Shown piece by piece: positions 25,322-38,486 of a DNA stretch of 64,000 nucleotides; within the stretch, counting starts at the first letter, position 1, and each line of letters starts with the position of its first letter. A program made the translations under genes and the position numbers. The notes beneath the pieces were generated by a model. It worked only from the letters and a program-made list of their open reading frames with translations. It had not been told where the DNA came from and did no database searches. This DNA comes from Streptomyces niger (GTDB lineage Bacteria; Actinomycetota; Actinomycetes; Streptomycetales; Streptomycetaceae): NCBI RefSeq assembly GCF_000718305.1, contig NZ_JOFQ01000005.1:124001-188000 (forward strand). The letters are read 5' to 3'.

Positions 25322-26758
25322 TCAGCCGCCGTCCGAGCCCGGCGACGCCCTGCGGTCCTGGACCTTGGTGCGGTACAGCCACAGCAGCACGGAGACGGCC
25401 AGCACCGCGAGGGCGATGCCCAGTTCCCGGTAGCCCCCGTAGCCGGTGATCGCGAAGCCGGTGGCACCGACCACCAGCACCACCGCGAGCAGGGCGGTGA
25501 GCACCCAGGCCAGCGGGACGAAGAAGCCGGGGAGGCGGATCGGGCGCACGGCGTCGGGCCGGTCGCGGCGCAGCAGGGCGAAGCCGGAGACCGCCAGGAC
25601 ATGGGTGAGGACGTAGCCGAGGTTGCCGGTGACGATGATGGCGAGCGGTGTCTTCAGGACGGTGAGCACCAGGATGTTGAGGACGAGCGCGACCGTCAGG
25701 GCGCGGGCCGGGACGCCCCGCCGGTTCAGCACGCCCACCTGGCGCACCGTCAGCCCCTGGCGGCCCATGTCGTACAGCACCCGGGAACCGTCCGCGAGGC
25801 CGGTGATCATGATGAGCAGCAGGGAGGTGATGAGGAAGACCACCATCAGGTCGGCGGCGCCGCCCACCAGGTCCTGGAACGCCCGGACGTAGAAGGCCGT
25901 GGGGTCGGCGGCGATGGCCTTCTCACCGACGTACCCGGACAGGGCCAGCGGCAGCAGGACGAAGACGCCGAGGCAGAAGAGCACGCCGGCGCGGAGCGCG
26001 CGTGAGGTGTCGCGGACGGTGTCCTTGTACTCGGGCGCGAACGTCGCGCAGACCTCGACGCCGAAGGACGTCCAGGCCATCACGTACAGCCAGACCAGGG
26101 CTTCCCGCAGACCGGCCGCGCCGTGCAGGTTCCAGTGCAGCCCGCTCGCGCTCCAGTCGCCGCTGAAGAAGGGGGCGACGAGGAAGACGGCCAGCGGGAC
26201 GAGCAGGGCGCCGCCGGTGAGGTAGACCAGCCACATCGCCACGTGCAGGCCGGCCATGGCGGCGGCGAACAGCAGCAGGACGACGGCCAGTCCGACCGCG
26301 ATCGGGAAGGTGAGCTCCGCGGGGCCGAGGCGGAGCGCCCAGTCCTGGCCGGGGAACCACTGGGCCTGGACGAACGAGCCGATGATGCCGGCGTACACGG
26401 CGAGCGCCGTGGTCCAGGGGAACCAGTACCCGAAGCCGGCGATCGGGCCGATCACCGGGGCCCGGGAGCGCCAGCCCTCGGCGGCGTAGGCGGCGATGCC
26501 GCCGGAGGTGCCGGGGAACATCGCGGCGAGTTCGGTGTAGATCCAGTTCGTCGCGGTGGCGAGCACCATGGACGCGGCCCAGAGAGCGATCGCTCCCCAG
26601 GCGCCGAGGCCGCCGATGGAGGCGCCCAGGGAGGCGATGAGCGCGGCCGGCATGGTCAGCGACATCGCGAAGCCGTCGTACCAGCGGATCTTCCTGGCGA
26701 GCGCGGGCTGCTCCTCGGAAGGTAACGGCGGTGTGGTCGTGCCTTCGGAGACCGACAT
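25322..26758 (-). CDS. APC-family amino acid/amine permease
   Basis: A 478-residue transporter with about twelve predicted helices. The first helix region (GFAMSLTMPAALIASLGASI) and the loop ELAAMFPGTSGGIAAYAAEG are characteristic of the amino acid-polyamine-organocation superfamily. The protein starts with a short Pro/Glu-rich tail and has a cytoplasmic end (RTKVQDRRASPGSDGG). Substrate cannot be read from sequence. It is divergent from an aldehyde dehydrogenase gene, so a shared role in use of an amino acid or amine whose breakdown gives an aldehyde is plausible. The promoter (26766-26795) puts the transcription start at or next to the ATG; no Shine-Dalgarno sequence is present, hence a leaderless message is predicted. 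Confidence 0.9.
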   Translation of the reverse strand: MSVSEGTTTPPLPSEEQPALARKIRWYDGFAMSLTMPAALIASLGASIGGLGAWGAIALWAASMVLATATNWIYTELAAMFPGTSGGIAAYAAEGWRSRAPVIGPIAGFGYWFPWTTALAVYAGIIGSFVQAQWFPGQDWALRLGPAELTFPIAVGLAVVLLLFAAAMAGLHVAMWLVYLTGGALLVPLAVFLVAPFFSGDWSASGLHWNLHGAAGLREALVWLYVMAWTSFGVEVCATFAPEYKDTVRDTSRALRAGVLFCLGVFVLLPLALSGYVGEKAIAADPTAFYVRAFQDLVGGAADLMVVFLITSLLLIMITGLADGSRVLYDMGRQGLTVRQVGVLNRRGVPARALTVALVLNILVLTVLKTPLAIIVTGNLGYVLTHVLAVSGFALLRRDRPDAVRPIRLPGFFVPLAWVLTALLAVVLVVGATGFAITGYGGYRELGIALAVLAVSVLLWLYRTKVQDRRASPGSDGG

Positions 26759-26765
26759 GACTGTT

Positions 26766-26795
26766 CTTATAGAGCCGCCGGAAAATGTCAGTCAA
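26766..26795 (-). promoter_or_regulatory. Promoter of the APC permease gene
   Basis: On the minus strand TTGACT (26790-26795) and TATAAG (26766-26771) are 18 nt apart, a strong match for a vegetative promoter. The -10 ends 7 nt before the ATG. Confidence 0.7.
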
Positions 26796-26812
26796 TGCAT
26801 GAAGAGGGAGTC

Positions 26813-26849
26813 ATTTCGTGAAGATCAGTCTTGTCTCTGTCGTTTCGTG
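26813..26849. repeat. Direct TTTCGTG repeats in the permease/dehydrogenase intergenic region
   Basis: TTTCGTGAAGATC at 26813 and TTTCGTGCATCTT at 26843 are exactly 30 bp apart, about three turns of the helix, between the two divergent promoters in a locally AT-richer tract. They may be binding sites of an unidentified regulator. Confidence 0.4.
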
Positions 26850-26853
26850 CATC

Positions 26854-26882
26854 TTGACGGTCAAAAGTTGCTACTGAAACAT
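26854..26882 (+). promoter_or_regulatory. Possible promoter of the aldehyde dehydrogenase gene
   Basis: TTGACG (26854-26859) and AAACAT (26877-26882) are 17 nt apart. A start near 26889 leaves a leader with AGAGGAG before the ATG at 26920. The -10 is a poor match. Confidence 0.4.
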
Positions 26883-26919
26883 CTGCGGCACCGACGGACC
26901 GGACAGAGGAGCACGCCTC

Positions 26920-28368
26920 ATGACCACTCCGCCCCCTTCGCCGCAGCAGCTGTTCCTCGCCGGCGCCTACGACGACGGCGCCGGCTCGCAGACCTTCGAG
27001 GTGATCAGCCCGGCCACGGGCGAGCACGTCGGGACCGTCCCCGTCCCCACCTCGGCCGACCTCAACAGAGCGGTGCACGCCGCGCACGCAGCCCAGCGCG
27101 CGTGGGCCGCGGTGAACGTCTGGGAGCGCGCGGCCGCCTGCCACCGCATCGCGGACCACCTCGACGAACGGCGCGGCGAACTCGCCCGGTGGCAAACCCT
27201 GGAGCAGGGCAAACCGCTGGCCGAGTCGGTGGCGGACGTGACGGAGGCCGCCCAGCTCTTCCGGCTGCACGCCGAGGACGCGGTACGCCTCAACGGCGAG
27301 ACGCTGCCCTCCCGCGACGCCACCAAGCGGATGTTCACCTTCCACCGGCCGGTCGGCACCTGGGGCGTCATCACGCCCTGGAACTTCCCGCTGCTGATGT
27401 TCGCCGAGTTCGCGGCGCCCGGCCTGGCCACCGGCAACGCCTTGGTCGTCAAGCCGCCGGCGCACACCCCGCTCACCGTGCTCAAGGCGATGGAGGCCGT
27501 GCTCGCGGCCGGGTTACCGGACGGCCTGGTCAGCGTCCTGCCCGGCGACGGGGCCTTCGGCGACGCGCTGGTCCGCCACCCCGGCATCCACGCCATCGGC
27601 TTCATCGGCTCCTCCGCCACCGGCGCGAAGATCCAGGCGGCGGCCGGCCTCAAGCGCTCCCTCATGGAGTGCTCCGGCAACGGGCCGCTGGTCGTGCTCG
27701 CCGACGCCGACGTCGAGGCCGCCGCCAGGGCCGCGGTCGACGGTGCCTACCCGTGCGCGGGCCAGGTGTGCTGCGCCACCGAACGCGTCGTCGTGCACGC
27801 CGACGTCCACGACGCCTTCACCGAGGCCGTCGTACGCGAGTCGGAGCGGATCGTGCTCGGCGACCCGCTCGACGACAAGACCGTCCTCGGCCCGCTCAAC
27901 AACGAGCACGTCGCCGCCAAGATGGACCGCCACCTGGCCGACGCCGAGGCCCGCGGCGCACGGATCCTCACCGGCGGCCGGCGCCGCGCCGGCATGCCCA
28001 CCGACCTGTACTACGAGTTCACGGTCGTCGACGGCGTCGAGGAGGGCAGCCTGCTGGCCCGCGAGGAGTCGTTCGGCCCCGTCGTACCGATCCTCACCGG
28101 CCGGGACGAGGACGACCTGCTGCGGATCGCCAACGACGACGCGCTCGGCCTCCAGGGCGCGGTCTTCACCCGCAGCATGACCGCCGCCTACCGGTTCATC
28201 GAGGAGATGGAGGTGGGGCAGGTCATCGTGAACGACACCAACAACTGGTGGGACATCAACATGCCGTTCGGCGGCGCCGGCGCCCGCTCGACCGGCTGGG
28301 GCCGCATCGGCGGCAAGTGGACGCTGCTGGACATGACGGACACCCGTACGGGCGTGATCAGCCTCTGA
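26920..28368 (+). CDS. NAD(P)-dependent aldehyde dehydrogenase
   Basis: A 482-residue enzyme oxidising an aldehyde to its acid. It shows the cofactor motif TPWNFPLLMFAEFAAPGLAT (about 148-167), the general-base glutamate in MECSGNGPLVV (variant of the usual ELGGKSP) and the catalytic cysteine in YPCAGQVCCATERVVVH near 288. GAGGAG lies 9 nt before the ATG. The C-terminal part (NMPFGGAGARSTGWGRIGG) is shortened relative to many ALDHs. Substrate is unknown; divergence from an amine/amino-acid permease suggests an amine-derived aldehyde. A strong terminator follows, shared with convergent gatB. Confidence 0.92.
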   Translation: MTTPPPSPQQLFLAGAYDDGAGSQTFEVISPATGEHVGTVPVPTSADLNRAVHAAHAAQRAWAAVNVWERAAACHRIADHLDERRGELARWQTLEQGKPLAESVADVTEAAQLFRLHAEDAVRLNGETLPSRDATKRMFTFHRPVGTWGVITPWNFPLLMFAEFAAPGLATGNALVVKPPAHTPLTVLKAMEAVLAAGLPDGLVSVLPGDGAFGDALVRHPGIHAIGFIGSSATGAKIQAAAGLKRSLMECSGNGPLVVLADADVEAAARAAVDGAYPCAGQVCCATERVVVHADVHDAFTEAVVRESERIVLGDPLDDKTVLGPLNNEHVAAKMDRHLADAEARGARILTGGRRRAGMPTDLYYEFTVVDGVEEGSLLAREESFGPVVPILTGRDEDDLLRIANDDALGLQGAVFTRSMTAAYRFIEEMEVGQVIVNDTNNWWDINMPFGGAGARSTGWGRIGGKWTLLDMTDTRTGVISL

Positions 28369-28385
28369 CCTTCCGGAGGAACGCG

Positions 28386-28421
28386 CGAGGGGCGGCGCAC
28401 CCCGCGGTGCGCCGCCCCTCG
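28386..28421. terminator. Bidirectional terminator between aldehyde dehydrogenase and gatB
   Basis: A perfect 16-bp inverted repeat (28386-28401 with 28406-28421) around a CCGC loop stands between the convergent genes, 17 nt past one stop and 19 nt past the other. Confidence 0.85.
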
Positions 28422-28440
28422 ATACGTAAGGGGGCCGGAA

Positions 28441-29949
28441 TCAGCCCTCCACGCCCAGCTTCTCCAGGATCAGTTCGCGGACGCGGGCCGCGTCGGCCTG
28501 GCCGCGGGTGGCCTTCATGACCGCGCCGACCAGCGCGCCGGCCGCGGCGACCTTGCCGCCGCGGATCTTGTCGGCGATGGCGGCGTTGGACTCGATGGCC
28601 TCGTCCACGGCCTTGCCCAGCGCGCCCTCGTCGGAGACGACCTTCAGGCCGCGCTTGTCGACGACCTCGTCCGGGGTGCCCTCGCCGGCGAGGACGCCCT
28701 CGATGGTCTGGCGGGCCAGCTTGTCGTTGAGGGAGCCCTCGGCGACCAGCGCGGCGACGCGCGCCACGTCGACCGGGGTGATCGGCAGCGCGGCGAGCTC
28801 GACGCCGTCCTCGTTGGCACGGCGGGCCAGCTCGCCCATCCACCACTTGCGCGCCGACGCGGCGTCCGCGCCGGCCTCCGTGGTGGCGACGATCAGGTCG
28901 ACCGCACCGGCGTTGAGGATCGACTGCATGTCGTGCTCGGAGATGCCCCACTCCTCGCGCAGCCGGTTGCGGCGGACGCGCGGCAGCTCGGGCAGGCCCT
29001 TGCGCAGCTCCTCGACCCACTCGCGGGACGGGGCGACCGGCACCAGGTCGGGCTCCGGGAAGTACCGGTAGTCCTCCGCGTTGTCCTTGATGCGCCCGGC
29101 CGTGGTGGAGCCGTCGTCCTCGTGGAAGTGGCGGGTCTCCTGGACGACCGTGCCGCCGGAGGAGAGCACCGCGGCGTGCCGCTGGATCTCGAACCGGGCG
29201 GCGCGCTCGACGCTGCGCAGGGAGTTGACGTTCTTGGTCTCCGAGCGCGTGCCGAACGTCTCGCTGCCCTTGGGCATCAGCGAGAGGTTCACGTCGCAGC
29301 GCATCTGGCCCATCTCCATGCGGGCCTCGGACACGCCGAGCGCCTTGATGAGCTCGCGCAGCTCGGCGACGTACGCCTTGGCGACCTCGGGGGCGCGCTC
29401 GCCCGCACCCTTGATCGGCTTGGTGACGATCTCGATGAGCGGGATGCCGGCGCGGTTGTAGTCCAGCAGGGAGTGCGAGGCGCCGTGGATACGGCCCGTC
29501 GCGCCGCCCACGTGCGTGGACTTGCCGGTGTCCTCCTCCATGTGGGCGCGCTCGATCTCCACGCGGAAGACCTCGCCGTCCTCCAGCTGCACGTCGAGGT
29601 AGCCGTCGAAGGCGATCGGCTCGTCGTACTGGGAGGTCTGGAAGTTCTTCGGCATGTCCGGATAGAAGTAGTTCTTCCGGGCGAAGCGGCACCACTCGGC
29701 GATCGAGCAGTTCAGGGCCAGGCCGATCTTGATGGCGGACTCGACGCCGGTCGCGTTGACGACCGGGAGCGAGCCGGGCAGGCCCAGGCAGGTGGGGCAG
29801 GTCTGGGTGTTGGCGTCGGCGCCGAGCGTCGTCGAACACCCGCAGAACATCTTGGTCTTGGTGCCGAGCTCGACATGCACCTCAAGACCCATGACGGGCT
29901 CGTACGTCGCGAGGGCGTCCTCGTACGAGACCAGGTCAGTGACAGTCAC
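28441..29949 (-). CDS. gatB: Aspartyl/glutamyl-tRNA(Asn/Gln) amidotransferase subunit B
   Basis: A 502-residue subunit that binds misacylated Glu-tRNA(Gln) or Asp-tRNA(Asn) and activates it with ATP. Signature sequences: [40 protein letters not shown] (zinc cysteines), [20 protein letters not shown] and [16 protein letters not shown]. The C-terminal GatB/YqeY domain (about 350-500) ends in KLGVEG. The GTG start has a GGGAGAAAG stretch upstream. It is the last gene of the gatC-gatA-x-gatB operon and lies 16 nt after a small membrane-protein gene. Confidence 0.97.
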   Translation of the reverse strand: MTVTDLVSYEDALATYEPVMGLEVHVELGTKTKMFCGCSTTLGADANTQTCPTCLGLPGSLPVVNATGVESAIKIGLALNCSIAEWCRFARKNYFYPDMPKNFQTSQYDEPIAFDGYLDVQLEDGEVFRVEIERAHMEEDTGKSTHVGGATGRIHGASHSLLDYNRAGIPLIEIVTKPIKGAGERAPEVAKAYVAELRELIKALGVSEARMEMGQMRCDVNLSLMPKGSETFGTRSETKNVNSLRSVERAARFEIQRHAAVLSSGGTVVQETRHFHEDDGSTTAGRIKDNAEDYRYFPEPDLVPVAPSREWVEELRKGLPELPRVRRNRLREEWGISEHDMQSILNAGAVDLIVATTEAGADAASARKWWMGELARRANEDGVELAALPITPVDVARVAALVAEGSLNDKLARQTIEGVLAGEGTPDEVVDKRGLKVVSDEGALGKAVDEAIESNAAIADKIRGGKVAAAGALVGAVMKATRGQADAARVRELILEKLGVEG

Positions 29950-29965
29950 GGTGAAACTTTCTCCC

Positions 29966-30208
29966 TCAGCCCAGCAGGACGTCGTCGTCGCCCAGGTGCT
30001 TCAGCTCGCGGTAGAGGATCGCCAGGCCGGTGACGATCGCCGCGGCCGAGACGGCCGCGTCGATCAGCCGGAGCGTGTCGTTCTCCTGCCGGGCCAGCTT
30101 CGCCTGCTTGGCGACGCTCAGCGCGCCGAAAGCGGTGGTGCCCATCGACAGGTACAGACCCGACTTGGACTTCTTGAAGTTCTTGGCCTTCTTGGTGATG
30201 GCGCTCAC
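29966..30208 (-). CDS. Small membrane protein coupled between gatA and gatB
   Basis: An 80-residue protein with a basic start ([20 protein letters not shown]), a weakly hydrophobic segment ([16 protein letters not shown]), a polar middle, and one clear membrane helix ([19 protein letters not shown], about residues 50-68), ending in an acidic tail. Its GTG overlaps the gatA stop (GTGA) so translation is coupled, and gatB follows after 16 nt. I do not recognise a family. Its fixed place inside a tRNA-modifying operon may mean co-regulation only, or membrane tethering; nothing in the sequence decides. Rich GC3 and overlap with gatA argue that it is truly expressed. Confidence 0.8.
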   Translation of the reverse strand: MSAITKKAKNFKKSKSGLYLSMGTTAFGALSVAKQAKLARQENDTLRLIDAAVSAAAIVTGLAILYRELKHLGDDDVLLG

Positions 30209-31704
30209 AGTGACGGTGCCTCCTCGAGCAGCGGGTGGCCCCACTTTTCCACGAAGGCGGCCTCGACGGCGGCACCGACCTTGTAGAGCCGGTCGTCCTT
30301 CATGGTGGGGGCGATGATCTGCAGGCCCACGGGCAGCCCGTCCTCGGGCGCGAGACCGCAGGGCAGCGACATGGCCGCGTTGCCCGCGAGGTTCACGGGG
30401 AGCGTGCACACGTCCGCGAGGTACATCGCCATCGGGTCGTCGGCGCGCTCGCCGATCGGGAAGGCGGTGGTGGGCGTGGTCGGCGAGACGATCACGTCGA
30501 CCTGCTCGAAGGCCTGCTCGAACTCGCGGGTGATCAGCGTCCGCACCTTCTGCGCGGAGCCGTAGTACGCGTCGTAGTAGCCGGAGCTGAGCGCGTACGT
30601 ACCGAGGATGATCCGACGCTTGACCTCGTCGCCGAAGCCGGCTTCGCGGGTCAGGGCCGTGACGTCCTCGGCGGACTTCGTGCCGTCGTCGCCGACCCGC
30701 AGGCCGTAGCGCATGGCGTCGAAGCGGGCCAGGTTGGAGGAGCACTCCGAGGGCGCGATGAGGTAGTACGCGGCCAGCGCGAGGTCGAAGGACGGGCAGT
30801 CCAGCTCGACGATTTCGGCGCCCAGCTCCTTCATCAGCGCGACGGACTCGTCGAACCGCTGGAGGACGCCGGCCTGGTAGCCCTCGCCGCGGAACTGCTT
30901 CACCACGCCGACGCGCATGCCCTGCACCGAGCCGTTGCGGGCGGCCTCGACGACCGCCGGGACCGGCGCGTCGATGGAGGTGGAGTCCATCGGGTCGTGG
31001 CCCGCGATCGCCTCGTGCAGCAGCGCCGCGTCCAGGACCGTACGGGCGCAGGGCCCGCCCTGGTCCAGGGAGGAGGAGAACGCCACCATGCCGTAGCGGG
31101 AGACGCCGCCGTAGGTGGGCTTCACGCCGACCGTGCCGGTGACGGCCGCGGGCTGGCGGATCGAACCGCCAGTGTCCGTACCGATCGCCAGCGGCGCCTC
31201 GTACGAGGCCAGGGCCGCGGACGAGCCGCCGCCGGAGCCGCCGGGGATGCGGGTGAGGTCCCACGGGTTGCCGGTCGGGCCGTACGCGCTGTTCTCCGTC
31301 GACGACCCCATGGCGAACTCGTCCATGTTGGTCTTGCCGAGGATGACGACGTCGGCGGCCTTGAGCTTCTTGGTCAGCGTCGCGTCGTACGGCGGGAGCC
31401 AGCCCTCCAGGATCTTCGAACCGACCGTGGTGGGAATCCCCTCGGTGGTGAAGATGTCCTTCAGGGCCAGCGGCACGCCGGCCAGCGGGCCGAGCTTCTC
31501 GCCGCGCTCGCGCTTGGCGTCCACGGCGCGGGCCTGGGCGAGCGCGCCCTCCCGGTCGACGTGCAGGAAGGCGTGCACCTTCTCGTCCACGGCCTCGATC
31601 CGGGCCAGGTGGGCCTCGGTGACCTCGACGGCGGTGACCTCACCGGCCGCGATCTTCGCCGCGGTCTCCGCGGCGGTCAGCTTGATCAGTTCGTGCGCTG
31701 CCAT
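30205..31704 (-). CDS. gatA: Aspartyl/glutamyl-tRNA(Asn/Gln) amidotransferase subunit A
   Basis: A 499-residue amidase that frees ammonia from glutamine for the GatB reaction. The amidase signature is complete: the lysine in [16 protein letters not shown], the cis-serine in [14 protein letters not shown] and the nucleophile region [20 protein letters not shown] (Ser-cisSer-Lys triad). Start ATG at 31704 has GGGAGGAG 8 nt upstream; a GTG three codons earlier overlaps the gatC stop and is a close alternative. It follows gatC directly and overlaps the next gene by 4 bp. Confidence 0.97.
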   Translation of the reverse strand: MAAHELIKLTAAETAAKIAAGEVTAVEVTEAHLARIEAVDEKVHAFLHVDREGALAQARAVDAKRERGEKLGPLAGVPLALKDIFTTEGIPTTVGSKILEGWLPPYDATLTKKLKAADVVILGKTNMDEFAMGSSTENSAYGPTGNPWDLTRIPGGSGGGSSAALASYEAPLAIGTDTGGSIRQPAAVTGTVGVKPTYGGVSRYGMVAFSSSLDQGGPCARTVLDAALLHEAIAGHDPMDSTSIDAPVPAVVEAARNGSVQGMRVGVVKQFRGEGYQAGVLQRFDESVALMKELGAEIVELDCPSFDLALAAYYLIAPSECSSNLARFDAMRYGLRVGDDGTKSAEDVTALTREAGFGDEVKRRIILGTYALSSGYYDAYYGSAQKVRTLITREFEQAFEQVDVIVSPTTPTTAFPIGERADDPMAMYLADVCTLPVNLAGNAAMSLPCGLAPEDGLPVGLQIIAPTMKDDRLYKVGAAVEAAFVEKWGHPLLEEAPSL

Positions 31705-31709
31705 CTCGG

Positions 31710-32006
31710 TCACTCCTCCCCCAGGATCTGCGGCACCTTGAATCGCTGCTGCTCCTGGGCGGGGGCGCCGGAGAGCGCCTGCTCGGGGGTGAGCGACGGG
31801 CGCACCTCGTCCGCCCGCATGACGTTCGTCAGGGGCAGCGGGTGGGAGGTCGGCGGAACGTCTTGGTCGGCGACCTCGGAGACGCGGGCTACCGCGCCGA
31901 TGATGTCGTCGAGCTGTCCGGCGAAGTGGTCGAGCTCTTCGTCCTTCAGCTCCAGACGTGCCAGCCGTGCGAGGTGGGCGACCTCCTCGCGCGTGATGCC
32001 AGGCAT
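31710..32006 (-). CDS. gatC: Aspartyl/glutamyl-tRNA(Asn/Gln) amidotransferase subunit C
   Basis: A 98-residue subunit that stabilises GatA within the complex. It begins [20 protein letters not shown] and contains the family core [20 protein letters not shown] followed by [21 protein letters not shown] chose the ATG at 32006, with AGAGGA about 8 nt upstream; the frame stays open 14 more codons without family sequence. It opens the gat operon, with its own -10 candidate. Confidence 0.96.
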   Translation of the reverse strand: MPGITREEVAHLARLARLELKDEELDHFAGQLDDIIGAVARVSEVADQDVPPTSHPLPLTNVMRADEVRPSLTPEQALSGAPAQEQQRFKVPQILGEE

Positions 32007-32047
32007 GCAGCGATCCTCTGCTGGTTTCCGGTGGAGTTTTCGCCCCA

Positions 32048-32053
32048 ATCCTA
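32048..32053 (-). promoter_or_regulatory. -10 element for the gatCAB operon
   Basis: On the minus strand TAGGAT lies 41 nt before the gatC ATG; the -35 is poor. Initiation near 32041 gives a leader of about 35 nt with an AGAGGA ribosome site. Confidence 0.45.
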
Positions 32054-32114
32054 TGGCGCGCGGAGTCGTGACCGCGAAACGCTTTCCGCCGGAGCCCGCC
32101 GGAGGCCGGGTGAG

Positions 32115-34220
32115 CTACTTCACGACCTGGCCGGAGGGCCGGTCGGCCTCCTCTGAGTCGGACGGCGAACCGTCCGACTCGCGGCGCCAACCGTGGTGCT
32201 CGCGCGCCCGCAGCCACGCCGTCGTCTCGTCCGGCGGCATCGCCGCGGCCACCAGCCACCCCTGGACCGCGTCGCAGCCCAGGTCCCGCAGCCGCTCCCA
32301 GGTCTCGTCGTCCTCGACGCCCTCGGCGACGACGAGCAGGCCGAGGGAGTGCGCGAGGTCGAGGGTGCAGCGGACGATCTCGGCGTCCTCGTTGTCCACC
32401 GCGAGCCGCGCCACGAACGAGCGGTCGATCTTCAGCTCGCTGACGGGCAGCCGCCGCAGGTGCACCAGCGAGCTGTAGCCGGTGCCGAAGTCGTCGAGCG
32501 ACATCTTCACGCCGTGCCCGGTCAGGCCGTTGAGCGTGTCGGCGGCCCGCTGCGGGTCCTCCAGCAGCACGTGCTCGGTGATCTCCAGCTGGAGCGAGCC
32601 CGGCGGTACGCCGTGCCGGGCCAGCCGCGCGGCGACCGCGCCGGCGAACCCGGGGGTGTGCACGTCGCGCGGGGAGACGTTGACCGCGACGGGGACCTCC
32701 AGGCCGTCGGCGCGCCACCGCGCCACCTGCCCGAGCGCGGTCTCCAGGACGTACTCGGTCAGCCGCGGCATCAGCCCGGAGGACTCGGCGATGGCGATGA
32801 ACTCGTCGGGAGGGACTCTCCCCCGGTCCGGGTGCACCCAGCGCACCAGCGCCTCCAGACCGGCCACCTGGCCGTCGAAGCGCACCTTGGGCTGGTAGTG
32901 CAGCTCGACCTCGCCGGCGTCCAGCGCCCGGCGCAGGTCGCCGAGGAGGCCGAGCCGGTCGGGCGTGTTGCCGTCGCGCTTGGCCTCGTAGACCTCGACG
33001 CCGCTGCGGTCCCGCTTGGCCTGGTACATCGCGACGTCCGCGCGGCGCAGCAGGCCCTCGGCGTCCAGCGCGTGGTCCGGATAGACGGCGACGCCGGCGC
33101 TCGCCTCGAGCACCAGCGTCAGCCCGTCCAGGTCGAGGGGCGAGCCCAGCGCGGCCACAAGCGAACGGGCCACCCGCTGCGCGCTGGTGAGCGAGTCGGC
33201 GGTGGGCAGCAGCACCGCGAACTCGTCACCGCCCAGCCGCGCGGCCTCCGCTCCGCGGGGCAGGGCGTGCCGCAGCCGCTCGGCGATCTGCAGCAGCAGG
33301 CGGTCGCCCGCGAGGTGCCCGAGGGTGTCGTTGACCGAACGGAAACGGTCCAGGTCGATCAGGACCAGGGCCGCGCGGGCGCCGACCCGCTCGGCGTCGT
33401 CCAGCGCGCTCCAGGTCCGCTCCAGCAGCCACTGCCGGTTCGGCAGGCCGGTCAGCGGGTCGCGCAGCTGCTCCTCGGCGCGCGCCCGGGCGATCCACAG
33501 GGTGGAGTCCAGCGCGATGAGCGGGACGGCGAAGAGCGGCAGCAGCAGCGGGGCGTGCTCGGCGACCACCACGATCAGCGGGGCTATGCCCACCAGCGCG
33601 ATGCCGACCAGGGCCTGCCGGGTCACCGCGCGGCGCGCGATGGACGGCAGCCGGCCGTTGCGCGAGCCCATCAGGAACCACATCAGGGCCCGGGTGACCG
33701 CGAGATACACCAGCGCCGCGCCGAGCGCCGGCGGCAGGACGGAGAGGTCCCACTCGCCCGAGGCGCCGGGCTCCGGGACACCGGTGGTGATGCCGAAGGC
33801 GGCGAGGCCCAGCGCCGCGGCGCCCAGGCCCAGTACGTCGATCGCGCCCTGCACCACCGCCTGCCGCCAGCGTTGTCGGCGCGCCGCGCCGACCAGGACC
33901 ACGACGGAGAGGCTGATGAGCGCGGCGGGCACCCAGCCGTACATCAGCAGGACCGCGAGGGCCAGTGCGGCACCGGAGCCGGTGCCGCCGGACCAGCGGT
34001 CCCTGCCGATGGCGACGAGATGCCCGACGATGACTCCGGTGAGGACGGCCAGCGACCAGCCGACGGCGCCGCGCGGGAAGAGCGCGGCACCGCCTCCGAT
34101 CGTCATGATCACGCCCGTCACGAGCACCAGGGCGGCCGTCAGGACCACGGCGGCGGGCAACGCGGGCATGACGAGCCGCCGGAGCCGCGACGCCGGAGCG
34201 GCGCTGTCGGTCGGTTCCAT
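32115..34220 (-). CDS. rmdB: Membrane GGDEF-EAL cyclic di-GMP enzyme, RmdB-like
   Basis: A 701-residue protein: six or more hydrophobic segments in residues about 15-260, a GGDEF domain with intact [10 protein letters not shown] near residue 330, and an EAL domain with intact catalytic motifs (EALVRW near 455, [45 protein letters not shown] and Q in DAVQGWLVA). It could therefore both make and degrade cyclic di-GMP; in S. coelicolor the RmdA/RmdB proteins are reported phosphodiesterases affecting aerial growth. The symbol rests on architecture and location between gatC and ligA, as recalled for SCO5495. ATG 34220 has AGAGGG 8 nt upstream. Confidence 0.87.
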   Translation of the reverse strand: MEPTDSAAPASRLRRLVMPALPAAVVLTAALVLVTGVIMTIGGGAALFPRGAVGWSLAVLTGVIVGHLVAIGRDRWSGGTGSGAALALAVLLMYGWVPAALISLSVVVLVGAARRQRWRQAVVQGAIDVLGLGAAALGLAAFGITTGVPEPGASGEWDLSVLPPALGAALVYLAVTRALMWFLMGSRNGRLPSIARRAVTRQALVGIALVGIAPLIVVVAEHAPLLLPLFAVPLIALDSTLWIARARAEEQLRDPLTGLPNRQWLLERTWSALDDAERVGARAALVLIDLDRFRSVNDTLGHLAGDRLLLQIAERLRHALPRGAEAARLGGDEFAVLLPTADSLTSAQRVARSLVAALGSPLDLDGLTLVLEASAGVAVYPDHALDAEGLLRRADVAMYQAKRDRSGVEVYEAKRDGNTPDRLGLLGDLRRALDAGEVELHYQPKVRFDGQVAGLEALVRWVHPDRGRVPPDEFIAIAESSGLMPRLTEYVLETALGQVARWRADGLEVPVAVNVSPRDVHTPGFAGAVAARLARHGVPPGSLQLEITEHVLLEDPQRAADTLNGLTGHGVKMSLDDFGTGYSSLVHLRRLPVSELKIDRSFVARLAVDNEDAEIVRCTLDLAHSLGLLVVAEGVEDDETWERLRDLGCDAVQGWLVAAAMPPDETTAWLRAREHHGWRRESDGSPSDSEEADRPSGQVVK

Positions 34221-34377
34221 TCCGATCCCTCTCACAGCCGGCTGTGCCCGCGCCACGGCAGGCGCACCCCTCAACAGTAGGCCGCAGAAGGCCGCCACGG
34301 GCAGCGATCGGCAGCGGTTGCCCGAATGCGACCCGACCACCCGTAAGCGTCTGGTATGCACCGAAGGAGTGGCTTGC

Positions 34378-37664
<3,287 letters not shown>

Positions 37665-37688
37665 GCGTCCGACCCTATGTGCCCGAAG

Positions 37689-37732
37689 GGCGGTGCCGTG
37701 TCCGTGCCCCGGGGCACGGACACGGCACCGCC
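37689..37732. terminator. 44-bp perfect palindrome between SDR and MetE-like genes
   Basis: The two 22-bp halves (37689-37710 and 37711-37732) are exact complements with no loop. An outer GCCC/GGGC pair (37681-37684 with 37733-37736) could extend the stem after an asymmetric bulge. It lies 23 nt past the SDR stop and 24 nt before the MetE-like start, so it probably terminates SDR transcripts; it could also form a cruciform. Confidence 0.75.
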
Positions 37733-37755
37733 GGGCATCGACCCGGTACCGGCGG

Positions 37756-38445
37756 TCAGCTCCCCGGGCGCACCGACAGGTCGGTGATCTCCGCGTCGCG
37801 CGGCAGGTCGAGGGCCGTGAGGACCGTCGTCGCGATCGACTCCGGGTCGATCCAGCGGGACGGGTCGTACTCCTTGCCCTCCTGCTGGTGCACGCTGGCC
37901 TGCATGGCGGTCGCGGTGCGCCCCGGGTACACGGAGGTGACGCGGACGCCGTTCTCGTGCTCCTCGGCACGCAGCGCGTCGGCGAGCGCCTTCAGGCCGT
38001 GCTTGCTGGCCGCGTACGCGCCCCACTGCGGGTTCGCGCGCAGCCCGGCCCCGGAGTTCACGAAGACCACGTGGCCCTGCGCGAGCCGCAGCTGCGGCAG
38101 GAAGAGGCGGGTCAGCTCGGCCGGCGCGACCAGGTTGGCGGTCAGCTGGCGCTGCCAGCTCTTGGCGGGCAGGTCGGCGATCGCGCCCAGCTCGACGACG
38201 CCGGCGATGTGCAGGACGGAGTCCAGCCGGTCCGGCAGCGTCTGGTGGCCGAGCGCCCACGCGAGCTTCTCGGGGACGCCGAGGTCACCGACGACCGTGC
38301 GGGCCCCGGGGAACTGGTCGGCCAGCTCCTTGGCGCGGCCCGCGTCCCGGGCCAGCAGCCACAGTTCCTCGCCGCGGTCGGCCAGCCGCCGCGCGACCGC
38401 CGTCCCGATGCCCGATCCTGCGCCGGTGATCAAGTGCGTACCCAT
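37756..38445 (-). CDS. Short-chain dehydrogenase/reductase
   Basis: A 229-residue NAD(P)-dependent oxidoreductase. The cofactor motif is LITGAGSGIGTAVARRLADR at the very N-terminus, followed by LHIAGVVELG (NAG variant), the catalytic serine in FVNSGAGLRANPQ, and the YxxxK pair in WGAYAASKHGLKALADAL. The start ATG is at 38445. Related Streptomyces SDRs of this size have no assigned substrate. Neighbours do not indicate a pathway. Confidence 0.9.
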   Translation of the reverse strand: MGTHLITGAGSGIGTAVARRLADRGEELWLLARDAGRAKELADQFPGARTVVGDLGVPEKLAWALGHQTLPDRLDSVLHIAGVVELGAIADLPAKSWQRQLTANLVAPAELTRLFLPQLRLAQGHVVFVNSGAGLRANPQWGAYAASKHGLKALADALRAEEHENGVRVTSVYPGRTATAMQASVHQQEGKEYDPSRWIDPESIATTVLTALDLPRDAEITDLSVRPGS

Positions 38446-38486
38446 GGTCTCGATCCTAACGACAGGTCCGCACAAGGGGGACGTAC

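Noticed and set aside
37689..37732. Transposon terminal repeat or attachment site
   Set aside because: The palindrome has no target-site duplication or mobile gene beside it; a terminator or cruciform is the simpler reading.
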